Shown here one piece after another: positions 23,418 through 32,764 of a stretch of 64,000 nucleotides of DNA. Location of the stretch: assembly GCA_000711775.1 (NCBI GenBank), contig ARYC01000301.1, forward strand, positions 1-64,000. Reading direction: 5' to 3'. Position numbers and translations under genes: made by a program. How positions within the stretch are numbered: position 1 is the first letter of the stretch; each line of letters begins with the position of its first letter. Source of the stretch: Oxytricha trifallax. Lineage: Eukaryota; Ciliophora; Spirotrichea; Sporadotrichida; Oxytrichidae. A model generated the notes under the pieces. It saw only the letters and a program-made list of their open reading frames with translations. It did no database searches and was not told the DNA's origin.

Positions 23418-25685
23418 TCATCTTCTATCGGTTTTACCATTGCTTCTCTTTCCAGTATACAAATGCTTAGGCATTTTAATGGGTACGTGTCTATCTGCTT
23501 CGTTAATAGCAAGAGCATGCTTGAACACTTTCTTGTTAATTTTCTTAGCAAGTCTGATTTGTTCCTCTGGTACGACTCTAGTTGGATGGGGTTGGGGTAC
23601 AGATCCCTCTCTTCTACCCTTAGACATAGATCTTACTTTAGATTGAGCAGTAATCTTAAGTTGAGCTGGAGTAAGGGATCTACGTTTCTTTCCAGTAGAT
23701 GGGTTAATTGATTTATTTCTACCTGAAAGAGCATCGTATTGATCTGAGCTATCAGACATGGATCGCTTTAAAAATAAATATAGAATAGTTGGGATTTCTC
23801 TTACGACCAACTCTGACATCATCAACATCCTCCATTTCACTTCCACTTTCATCATCTAATGCTTTTGATGCTAATCTGTCTTGATTGCCTTCTAAACTTA
23901 ACGTCCAAAATTTTATTACTTAATAAATTACACATTATGATTTTAGATCTCCAATGGATTTTCTTCCTCCTTTAACTCTTGATCTAAGTGACTCTAAGTT
24001 AGCCTTGATGCCCTTCTTCTCTAAGTGCTCTTCCATATCGCTAAGCTTCTTGTTCTTGGATCTTGCTCTTAGATTTTTCTTTAATTTGTGTTAAAGCTTA
24101 ATAACAGACTTCTTGCCTCTTACTTCCTTAAGAGCTTTCTTTAATTCGTCATAAGTCACTCCGTCTGAGTTTTCAGCATCGTCGTCTTCCATCAAAGCAT
24201 TTTCTTGGGATTCAATCTTGAGAAGTTTGTCTTCCTCATCTTCGAGAGCTTTTAGCTTTTCTTCGATGTCTGGATCATAGAAATCCATGACGTTTTTACC
24301 AAGATAGAACTCGGGCCATCTATCGAATTACTTAACATGCTACAATAAAAATTAATTTTTGAATTTCCAGTCGTCGTTCTCAAGTTGATAGTGCTCCTCA
24401 ACTGGAATATAGAAATTACCTGCACCTCCAAATTCTTCTTGCAAATCCTTAATGGTTGGTCCTTGTTTCTTCAATCCTTGCTTAACAGTGTCTGGGATGA
24501 TTGATGGTCTGTCAACGTTGTCTCTCTTCTTTGGTTGAGTTAAGTGAAGTCTGTTCATCAAAGCCTCAGCTTTCTTTGGATCCTTTGCCTTTTGGGTTAG
24601 TCTGTAATCCAATAAAATATCGCATGACTTTTGTTTAACATCTGTGATACCATCTCCGCTCTGATTTGACATTTGAATCAAATAAGCGTTGTGCTCCTTG
24701 GCAAGATTTTCAATGAGGGCTTTAATATCCTTTGCAAGCTCAGCATACTTAACCAAATCAATTTTAGTCAAAACAATCACTAAGGGCTTTGATTGGAAAA
24801 GTGGCTTAATGTTCTTGAATAGAGAAATTTATTGTTCAATGGTATATCCACAAGTTTCTGATAAACCATTTCATAAGGTGTGAAATAAATTATTGAAGAA
24901 TGCTTAGTTTTTATATCAATAAAGTAGAGAATACAGGCGTTCAAATGAGCTAGTGCAGTAATTGATTGCATTTCAATTGTGTTTCTCTCATCAAGGGGGT
25001 GATCTAGGATACCTGGAGTATCGATTACTTACCATCTAGCATACTTATAGTCAGTGTGACCAACATATAGTGATTGAGTGGTGAAAGCGTATGGTTGTAC
25101 ATCTACGTTAGCATCAGTGACATTATTCATGAAACTAGATTTTCCGACATTTGGATAACCAGTCACGATAAGAGTTCTTTGGTTGGGATCGATTTATGGT
25201 AATCTGGCCAAATGCTTTCTGACCTCCTCTAAATAGCTTAGAGAAGACTTAAGCTTCTTCATCAAAGTACACATACGACCGAGGGCAGCTCTCTTTAACT
25301 GCTTAGCTCTATATAAACTATCGGCATACTTTAACAACCTAACATAATCATTTGCAACATTATCAACAATGGATTTTGCCTTGTTAACATGACCTAAGGC
25401 CAACTTGTAATGGTCCTTATCATAAAGAATATTCATTAAATCTGCGTAGAATGGATGAATATCGTTGAGCTTTGGGAATCCTTCAACGATGCCTGTTAAT
25501 TTTTCACAGACGGCCTCCTGCATATACTTGATCTTTCTCATGTAGAATTTTCTAATACGAGATATTTTGAAGTTAGCGTGGATCTCAGTAGGGGTCTTGC
25601 GCTGTGTCTTTGATAGAGTGATGTCGATCAACTCATTGGCATCGGGAATCTTTTGGATTTGTTTAAAGTTATAGGAAGAACTCAT
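23418..25685 (-). CDS. NOG1: Nucleolar GTP-binding protein 1 (60S ribosome biogenesis GTPase)
   Basis: From ATG at 25683-25685 the product has the N-terminal helical domain of NOG1 ([16 protein letters not shown]), then an Obg-type GTPase: G1 GYPNVGKS near residue 176, G3 DTPG near 222, G4 TKID. The C-terminus ends [15 protein letters not shown], typical of the family. NOG1 acts in nucleolar and nuclear pre-60S maturation. Frame joins show IESs: one about 24864-24913 with TA pointers (joins YFIDI to [11 protein letters not shown]), one near 23772-23812 (joins VGR to SMSDSSDQY), and one near 23905-23945. About 21 nt near 24340-24360 is open and may be a tiny in-frame IES. Length (~650 residues) fits yeast and human NOG1. 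Confidence 0.95.
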
Positions 25686-25884
25686 TTCAACAAAGTAGTA
25701 TGTAAGTGTTTTTTATAGTAAGCTTATATAAGTGTATTATTATTAAATAATAGAATTTTAGGATTATATTTTACTTTATTTTGCTCTAAACTAATACCAA
25801 ACTACATAAGATAATTTTGATATTTTAGATGAGTAACTTCTAATAAACTATTTTCTATAAAGATTAACTTTAGGTAATTAAAAG

Positions 25885-26828
25885 TCAGATTTTATTTTTT
25901 ACAGAATAAGGGTTTTGTCTTTAATCATCAATTCTATTTGGAGTTACATCTTCAAAACCTGCTTTTCTCTCTTCAGGCAGCAGTTATAGAATTTTGTGTA
26001 AATCAGATATCTTCTTTTTTATCTTTAAATCTTACTTTTTCTTTTCTTCCTCTACCTGAAGTGATTCTACTGCAAATTCCCTAGCAGTTCTACAATTTGA
26101 GAACATTTATAAATATATAAAAATAAAATGTTATACCATCAAACGATTCCATACCTAAATTACAGCCTTGATTGACCAGAATTTTTACGACAGATACATT
26201 GGCATTCATAGCAGCTATCATTAATGGAGTCCATCCCTTTACATCTACACAGTCAATATCTGCCCCCTTCCTAATAAGCAACTTGACAACGTTTTCATTG
26301 TCGCATTACTGGCATGCAATATGTAAAATTGAAACCTTCTTGTCTTAAAACACAGAATGAGAGGCTAATTTTGGATCTTATTCCAACACTTCAAGCAATA
26401 GTTCTTCATCGTTACTGTATATTGATTTTTTGAGTTCATCTATCAGATCTGCTCCTGCTTAAAGTCTAGTAGACTTTTGTTTTTATAGTGCCTAATTCTA
26501 TTGCTAATTATTGCTGATATTTCCTTTAGTAACTCTACTCTTAGTTATCCTTGTTTATAATTCGTGATCCTAGTCATTAGGGGTGTCCCCTGCTACTTCC
26601 TAAAATCTTAAATTTAACAATAAATTACCATAATATTTCCTTATTAATCTAAAAAAATAAAAATCTCCTCCTTTCTGATTGAGTCCTTTTCTTATCTTAT
26701 TTATCATTATTTAATTGTTCATTAGAAAGATCTAAATCCTCCGAGCCATCTTAGTTTTCATCTTTTAACTTCATATCTTTGACTTTATCATCAAGTTTAC
26801 TTTACTTTTTGGAAGAGCAACAACCCAT
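25885..26828 (-). CDS. Ankyrin-repeat protein with an acylation-type N terminus
   Basis: ATG at 26826-26828 opens MGCCSSKK, a strong N-myristoylation and palmitoylation context that predicts membrane attachment. A charged linker follows, then at least three ankyrin repeats (VSILHIACQQCDNENVVKLL, GWTPLMIAAMNANVSVVKIL, DGRTAREFA after joining), and a Lys/Glu-rich tail ending near TPNRIDD. Two IESs interrupt the gene: 26606-26654 (pointer CTAAAA on the plus strand) and 26094-26136 (pointer TAC). Removing each restores the frame; the second recreates the canonical DGRTARE. The stop is TGA at 25885. Probably a membrane-bound scaffold; partner unknown. Confidence 0.82.
26094..26136. other. IES with pointer TAC in the ankyrin gene
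   Basis: TAC at 26091-26093 and 26134-26136 flanks a 40-bp AT-rich block. Its removal converts the broken repeat end into DGRTAREFA, a consensus ankyrin loop. Confidence 0.7.
26606..26654. other. IES with pointer CTAAAA in the ankyrin gene
   Basis: CTAAAA occurs at 26600-26605 and 26649-26654. Deleting the segment between them with one pointer copy joins the charged N-terminal linker to the next segment (EVAGDTPNDQ) in frame. The GT-AG alternatives do not keep frame at a plausible length. Confidence 0.65.
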
Positions 26829-26957
26829 GTTATATTTAGATTTATTTAAATTTACTATTGATAAAATTATATTATGCATTTTGGAGTTTGCCAATATGCT
26901 ATTGCGAAACATTGCATTAATATATTTTTTACTTTACTTCAATATCTACAAAAACAT

Positions 26958-29900
26958 TCATATATACTGTAAATAAGTTCTCTTACTTGAATTAACAATG
27001 CTGGTATATTTATTCGTGAGTTACTCCCTGTACTCCTTCATCTATTTATTCTTGATTTTATTAGCTCTCTCAAGCAACAATCTGCGCATCTCCCTTGCTT
27101 GCAATTCAGCAGAGTATACCATAGATTTACGATCAAATGATTAACTTACTATATTATTAGAATGTCTTGACTTAATAGTCGAAGTTCTTTGGAATTATTA
27201 AGTTTCATCGAAGGTTTTGTTTTGAGATAATTTATTGGAGTCGTTTGTCAGTTGAGTATCATTCAATGAAAAATAGGTGTTATTCAAATAAAAAATGCAA
27301 AAAGTGAAATTAAACATGGAACTAAATGAAATATTATTGAGATCATCTGTTGTCATCATCATGGTTTAGTTCAGAGAATTGAGGTTTTCTTTATTATTCA
27401 CAATCAAAACCCCAAAACCCCTTAGTGAGGTTTATAAGTGCTTTGATTTGTAGGGTATAGTTGGGGTCTTATTGGGGTTAGTAGAGAAATTAGGCCTATT
27501 TACAAAATGAGAAATAGAAATTAGCGAAATTTAGGGTCGATTTATGATGAGAAATATTTAGATTTACTGCTTCAGCTTAGGTATGGTACGAGTATTAATA
27601 TAGATTAAGTCAAACCAGTATTGAATTATGCAGCTATTGCAAAGCTCTTGCACAAGAGTGCCTCTACTGTTAGGTATCACTGCATGTTAGCTGTTTAGCA
27701 TTTTAATTCTGGTACTTGAAAGCATCCTGCTAGAAAATAAAAGTTCTCACAGCACCATATTGAATACCTCTGTGACTCTAAGACTTTAAAGTATTGGGCA
27801 CACTTTCCTCTAGACTAGCGAGCTATAATGTTTCATCGCAAGTTTCCTGATATGCGCATCTCTCCTTAGACTATAGCCAACATTTATAGAAGAAATGGTA
27901 TGACTTTCAAGACTGTCAACAGAGTGAGAGAGTGATTGATTTTACAGTGCCATTTTATAGTAATAATTTAAACTATATATATGATTAAATGCAGAGAGCT
28001 ATTGATAATAACATCAAGTAAATCATGCAGATGAAGCTGTGTTTACGTTCAACACTTTTATTAATAAGCCATGGTACAAGAAGTATGATAACATAGAAGT
28101 TTATGACTAAAAGGTGAAGGTAGTCACCCATGCAATCTTAGCTGGTATAAGTGAAGATTCAGGCTTAGAGAGTTATGTGATTCACCCTCGCTCTATTAAG
28201 CGAGAGTAGTATATAGAGTTCCTACATAAGCTCAGAGAGAAGTATAGCAACCAAGAGATCATCCTGTTTGCTGATAACCTTTCAGTTCATAAGACTAAGG
28301 AGTCTAAGAAAGCCTATGAAGACCTAAACATAACTCCTGTTTATAACGTTCCTTATAGTCCTTAATTTAATCGAATAGAATTCTACTGGAGTTAAATCAA
28401 GACTCACTACAAGAAGCTGCTACTCTATCATCTTATGCATGACTTGCCTATCGATACAGTAGACTTGATTCAAAGCAGCTGTAGAGAGTAAGCGTAGATA
28501 AGACAACAGTTTGTGCGAGAGAAGGAAGAATGAATGTTTATAAATAAGTTTTAGATTTAAACGAATGAATATATTCACATATTAAATTGGCCCATAAAGG
28601 GGTTTGGCCTCTCTTTATTCTCCTCTTCTTAAGGCTTACTTGGACCCATATTTCTTCTCTTTGTGCCAGCTCCTGCATCTATGTTCATTTCTTCTGGCTT
28701 TTAGACATCTTTATAAAGTCTCTTGCTCACTTCATAAATAGTCTATGACTTTCTCTCTCTGTGAACCTTCGCATGCTCTTTCATTAGGAATATACCAGTT
28801 CCAGGTTTCCCTACAAAGTTATGAATCAAAGATTACTAGAGAGGAATGGGTGCTTCTTAAGCTCAGCGAGCCAGGTCTCGCTTATTAGTATGCCTTGCTT
28901 CTTTTAATCTTCAGGAGAAATAGAGTAGCGTTTTTTGTGAGCTTCTTCAATGATCTCTCTGAGATAACTCTCTCTTAAAGTGCCAAGAACTCCAAAGAAG
29001 AAGCTCCTTTCTGGAAGCTTGTTAGAGAGTTGTTTCTTGGTAGGAGGATAAACTACCAACTCTTCATCTTTCATCGCATCCTCGTAGAGATTAGTGACTG
29101 AAATGTCTGGGTAGTTTGGTATATCTATCAACTTTATTTCACTGTTTTTGAAGGCTTTCTTCTCATCGCAGAGTATAGCTTTTAAGAATGAAATTTTGGT
29201 ACCTTCCATCGTTGGAAGGAATAAACCCACTATAATATATGATTAAGTATATGTCACATGCTTACCATGCTAAGTGATGTATCGATAGAGATCCTCCTTG
29301 CTTCTAAATCTTGAGATCATTTATTAAGCTTCAACCCTCTTCATTGCAGTACTTATAGATTCCATCCTTGTTCCTTCTCTTGTTATTGAATTTCAAATTT
29401 TAATATATAGAGTTCTGGATCCTACTGTTAAAAATCTTAGTATTAAATATGGGCATCTTATAGGAGGTCAACCTGGTAAGGATACGTGGAGAAAGCTGGC
29501 AGAAGCTGTAACAAACTTCAGAGATGGAGCTCCATTTTTATCAATTTAGTTCCATTAAATTAGTACTAAATTTGTTTAAATTTGATTAGTACCGGTACTA
29601 AATTCGTTTAAATTTAATTGGTACCAATTTAATAGTACCAAAACTTAATTAGTACCTAGTTTTTAACTAATGAGGTTTTAATGGAAAAGTTCCAAAATGG
29701 TTCAAAACCTAATTGGTACCAGTACCAACCTGAATTTATTCTCAGTTGGTACCAAAATTAAAAATATTAAGCATAAAATTAGAAAATTTATAGTTATAAA
29801 CTAAGTATAAATATGATGTCTAACACCTAAGAATCAACCATTGTTGTTGCAGTGCCAGCTCCTATACAAAGTTAGTATAGCCAGTGAGGTTTTTACTTAT

Positions 29901-31909
29901 TAATAATAGAAATTTAAATTTGAATTTAAACATGGCGGCTAACTTAAATCGTAAGGCAGTTTCTCTTGGAACAGGTTAATCATTGCTCAACTTTGGCTCC
30001 TCCAAGAAACCAGAAGTAATTTATATTGAAAAGGAGGTAGAGCTAAGAGCTCTAGAGTTTGAAGCTGAGGTCTTTAAAATTTAAGTTTAAAACAAGAAGT
30101 AGAGTGCTGAGATGGGAGTTTAAACATAAGTTGAATTGGTTGAGGAAGATAAGGAACAGCAACCAATAGAAAAAATTAAAACATTTTAATGTGAAGACTG
30201 CTAAAATTTCTTCTCAACTGAGTCTAGCTTGAAGAGACACATCAAAGAGGTACACTCTGGTAGAGCTAAGATCTACTTCAAGCATGATAAAGTAGATGGT
30301 AGATACTAATGCACTACCTGCATGAAGTCTTATACGCACTCAGCTAAAGTAAAGAGACATATGCAAAAGCATCATCTAAGCGAATTCCTGATTAAAGATG
30401 AGGAAACTTAAAAGCTTGTACCTGCTAAAAGAAAAAATAACTCTCTTGATTCACAAATAGAGCAGTAGGAGAGACTTAAGAGATAGAAGCGGTTTGAGTC
30501 AATGAACCAACCAGCAAATGGTATATATATTGCATGCTTATAAGAGAGAGCAATGTATATACCTGCATTAAATGCAGTCGACATAAGCAGCTGTATTGAA
30601 AACTATTTGAATATTGACGTACCTAACAAGGTAAAACTTATAGTTGTTGATGAATTCGCATACAAGGTATATCCATTCAAGTATCTCATTAAGAACGAGC
30701 AATATTAAAATGAGTTTGCAAATGAATACATAGTACTGAGAGAGGCTTAGAAAAGATAATGCAAGAACTTAGCTAAGCTCGACGGAGTTATACTTGGTCA
30801 TGGTTTTATTGCATTGAGACTCAAGAAGTTTGAAATGACTCTAAGAGAGTATCTCTACCATAATAGATATCCTGATGATTTGAATGAGATACTCACAGAT
30901 ATGACTAAGGGTGTGAAAGAGCTCCATGATCTAGGGTATGTTCATAGAGATTTGAAGCCAGAAAATGTAATGCTAAATCTCTGCCCTTTAGAAGTAGTAG
31001 TCATAGATTTCAACAGAGCAATAAGACAAGAGATAGTGACTTTAGCTAAGGTTTTAGGCACTCCAGGATACTTCCCTATAAGAGAGAAATGGACAAATGG
31101 CTCTGTATAATGGGATGTTTGGGCGGTAGCTGCAATTATCTTAGAGTGCGATATGGAAAGTATGTCATACTTTGGAACAAAACATGAGAAATAATCAATA
31201 AGTTTGGCTGCTAAACATATTAAGCAAGATGAAATATGCAATGAAATTAAGAAGATAGTTGAGATGGTCATCGTAAAAGCTCCAGCATATCCACGATAAT
31301 CATTGGATGATATACTAGAACAACTACAGACTGCTAAATTCAAGAGGTATCACAAAGATAAGCAGATAAAATTTGTTTGAATTAAGTACAGTAATACTCA
31401 TTAAATATTCATTAAATTCATAAAAAACATGCGTTTTCTCTACTAACCCCAATAAGACCCCAACTATACCCTACAAATCAAAGCACTTATAAACCTCACT
31501 AAGGGGTTTTGGGGTTTTGAATAGCACTCACTCTACTTTAGTTTCCTGTATGAAGCATAAATCTCCTCCCTAAATGTTAACTCTAGCTTAATCTACTGCT
31601 CTGTTTTGATTAACTTATCTAAAATTTAATTGATTAATCCTTGTTTATATATAATAAATTTGACATTTTACTATATAATTAACTTTTCGAATAATTATTT
31701 CTTTTCTGTTTTTTCTGCAAAAATTTGTTCATTTTATTGTCTAATTCTTATCCCATTTTATCCAAATTTTTAATGTAAAAATCTACGTAAGGTGAAGTGA
31801 ATTCATCTCCATTTTATTGTTTGTTATAATACTGCTTGAAATTTACTCTTTTTAGGGCTGTTGAATCGTTTAAGTGGCCGTGCTCGTATTCAGTTAGAAA
31901 AGTATTCAT
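26958..31909 (-). CDS. Unknown Ser/Gln-rich protein gene interrupted by a complete TBE
   Basis: The 5' half runs from ATG at 31907-31909 (MNTFLTEYEHGHLNDST) down to 31520, the TBE edge. The 3' half runs from 27404 to TGA at 26958. Deleting 27405-31519 plus one AAT joins SRVSAI to VNNKENLNSLNQTMMM in frame. The 3' half reads KSMVYSAELQAREMRRLLLE and NKIKNKQMKEYREQL. The protein is polar with basic helical segments and no recognised domain. AT-rich parts of each half (near 31650-31700 and 27260-27320) could hide further in-frame IESs. It lies between the ankyrin and kinase genes on the same strand, but each gene is probably a separate macronuclear chromosome. Confidence 0.72.
27507..28533 (+). 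pseudogene. TBE 42-kDa DDE transposase, frame disrupted in this copy
   Basis: ATG at 27507 opens MRNRNQRNLGSIYDEKYLD with a helix-turn-helix-like N terminus. The catalytic core reads DEAVFTFNTFINKPWY (first Asp), ILFADNLSVHK (second Asp) and YSPQFNRIEFYW (Glu); 34 residues separate the second Asp and the Glu, the DD34E spacing of Tc1/IS630 enzymes. The frame is broken: TGA within GT-KHPARK near 27716, and a break before DEAVFT near 27930-28040. Part of that break could be a GT-AG intron (about 27930-28002), but a 4-base shift just before DEAVFT remains. The gene ends at TGA 28531. It would need a transposase from another copy. Confidence 0.85.
28575..29365 (-). CDS. TBE 22-kDa protein gene, with a 36-nt intron and one frameshift
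   Basis: Read on the minus strand from ATG at 29363-29365 (MESISTAMKRVEAQQM). A 36-nt GT-AG intron at 29230-29265 joins YRYITQH to VGLFLPTMEGTKISF. The main part contains PPTKKQLSNKLPERSFFFGV. A TGA at 28826 interrupts after HPFLSSNL; shifting the frame there continues with NFVGKPGTGIFLMKEHAKV to TGA at 28575, so one indel has occurred or an unrecognised junction exists. The true start could be further upstream, where a frame beginning MPIFNTKIFNSR is also open. The molecular function of this TBE protein is unknown. Confidence 0.72.
29530..29775. promoter_or_regulatory. Cluster of GGTACC palindromes between divergent TBE genes
   Basis: GGTACC or close variants (TAGTACC, CCGGTACTA, ATTGGTACCAATT, TTGGTACCAGTACC) recur about eight times in ~200 bp, in both orientations, between the divergently transcribed 22-kDa and 57-kDa genes. 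Some copies form short inverted repeats around the motif. The position suggests a shared regulatory region or a binding site for a TBE-encoded protein; this is inference. Confidence 0.45.
29932..31380 (+). CDS. TBE 57-kDa protein: two C2H2 zinc fingers plus kinase-like domain, intact
   Basis: A single frame of 482 residues from ATG 29932 (MAANLNRKAVSLGTG) to TGA 31378, with many TAA/TAG Gln codons and no break. Residues ~85-150 contain two C2H2 fingers (CEDCQNFFSTESSLKRHIKEVH and CTTCMKSYTHSAKVKRHMQKHH, split here into their pattern). The C-terminal half is kinase-like: catalytic loop YVHRDLKPENVML and VIDFNRAIRQ, where the usual DFG is DFN. The Gly-rich loop is not evident, so catalytic activity is uncertain; similarity is strongest in the C lobe. 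The frame is intact while its neighbours in the element are damaged. It is thought to be a TBE accessory gene whose role is not established. Confidence 0.93.
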
Positions 31910-32764
31910 ATTTTTAGTGATTAAATTAATTCTAATTTTATTTGTAAATTAATATTTTATAGGGGAAAATTTCCCTCTCTTATCAAAGAAATTTATTTAA
32001 TAAATTATTTATATTTATTTCTTTCAACTATATATTTAATTATGATTCATTGCATGTTTGCCTATCAAGGCATAACAAATACACGTTGTTGCATGATATA
32101 TAGCATAAATGGCGAGCAATTAATTTATTTGAAAATTAAACAAATAAGAACTATATTATCTAGATTTATAATAGTTATTTTGTTTAAATAATTATTATTT
32201 CTGATTATTTATATTAAAACTTGATTTATTATATTTCACCCCCTTATTTACAAGTTCTTTTTAATCTGATTTATTTTATAACTAATAATAAAAATTTATT
32301 AGAGTCTTTTGAGTATATGATATAAGATATTAATTGAGTATGCGAAAATTCTTAGTGTATATTAATCTAATGTTACATTCAAATGTTATAAATATTTTAT
32401 TTGTATATTTCAAACCTGTAGCTTTTTATTTACATAACTTTGAGTTTTTATTTTATATTTCAGTACTATTTAGTTTCTTAAATTATTGTTAGTTTGTCTT
32501 AATGTATCTTGGATGAGGAGGATTCAAAATTTCATAAAACTCTTTGAATTGATCTTGAGGAGTTATTTAGTCCACAAGCAAGCTTTATTCGTTCTCTCTC
32601 CCTCTCCAATAACTATAAGCAGTCTAGTTTAGTCATAATACTCTAAACATTAAAATTTAAAACATTAAGACATATTAAGAAAGTTGAAGATTCTTATCAA
32701 ATAGAGCAATATATTAGTTATCATTAGTATATTTATAGCTTATCTCTTCACAACTTCTTTGCAT
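31910..32764. other. AT-rich spacer between two minus-strand genes
   Basis: No supported gene. It holds the upstream region of the TBE-interrupted gene and the downstream region of the kinase gene. In this group such spacers often contain the ends of adjacent macronuclear chromosomes, but no telomere-addition signal can be pinpointed. Confidence 0.4.

Larger units (their letters stand above)
27405..31519 (+). mobile_element. Complete telomere-bearing element (TBE1-like), 4115 bp
   Basis: The left end is CAAAACCCCAAAACCCC (27405-27421) and the right end its inverse (31503-31519). Inverted repeats extend about 84 bp (27405-27488 and 31436-31519). AAT flanks both sides (27402-27404, 31520-31522), the ANT target typical of Oxytricha TBEs. 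Three genes lie inside in the known TBE order: transposase (+, left), 22-kDa gene (-, middle), zinc-finger/kinase-like gene (+, right). TBE transposases are known to take part in genome rearrangement in this group, and all TBEs are removed from the developing macronucleus. Despite intact ends, its transposase frame is broken. Confidence 0.97.

Noticed and set aside
23410-24883. Plus-strand frames opposite NOG1
   Set aside because: NOG1 motifs on the minus strand are unambiguous.
27405-27421. C4A4 repeats as a real chromosome end
   Set aside because: They are internal, inverted at 31503-31519, flanked by an AAT duplication and belong to the TBE.
29400-29560. Plus-strand frame (IGGQPGKDTWRKLAEAV) between the TBE 22-kDa and 57-kDa genes
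   Set aside because: It looks protein-like over 45 codons but has no start, no splice partner that I can support and overlaps an antisense frame; probably chance or a remnant.
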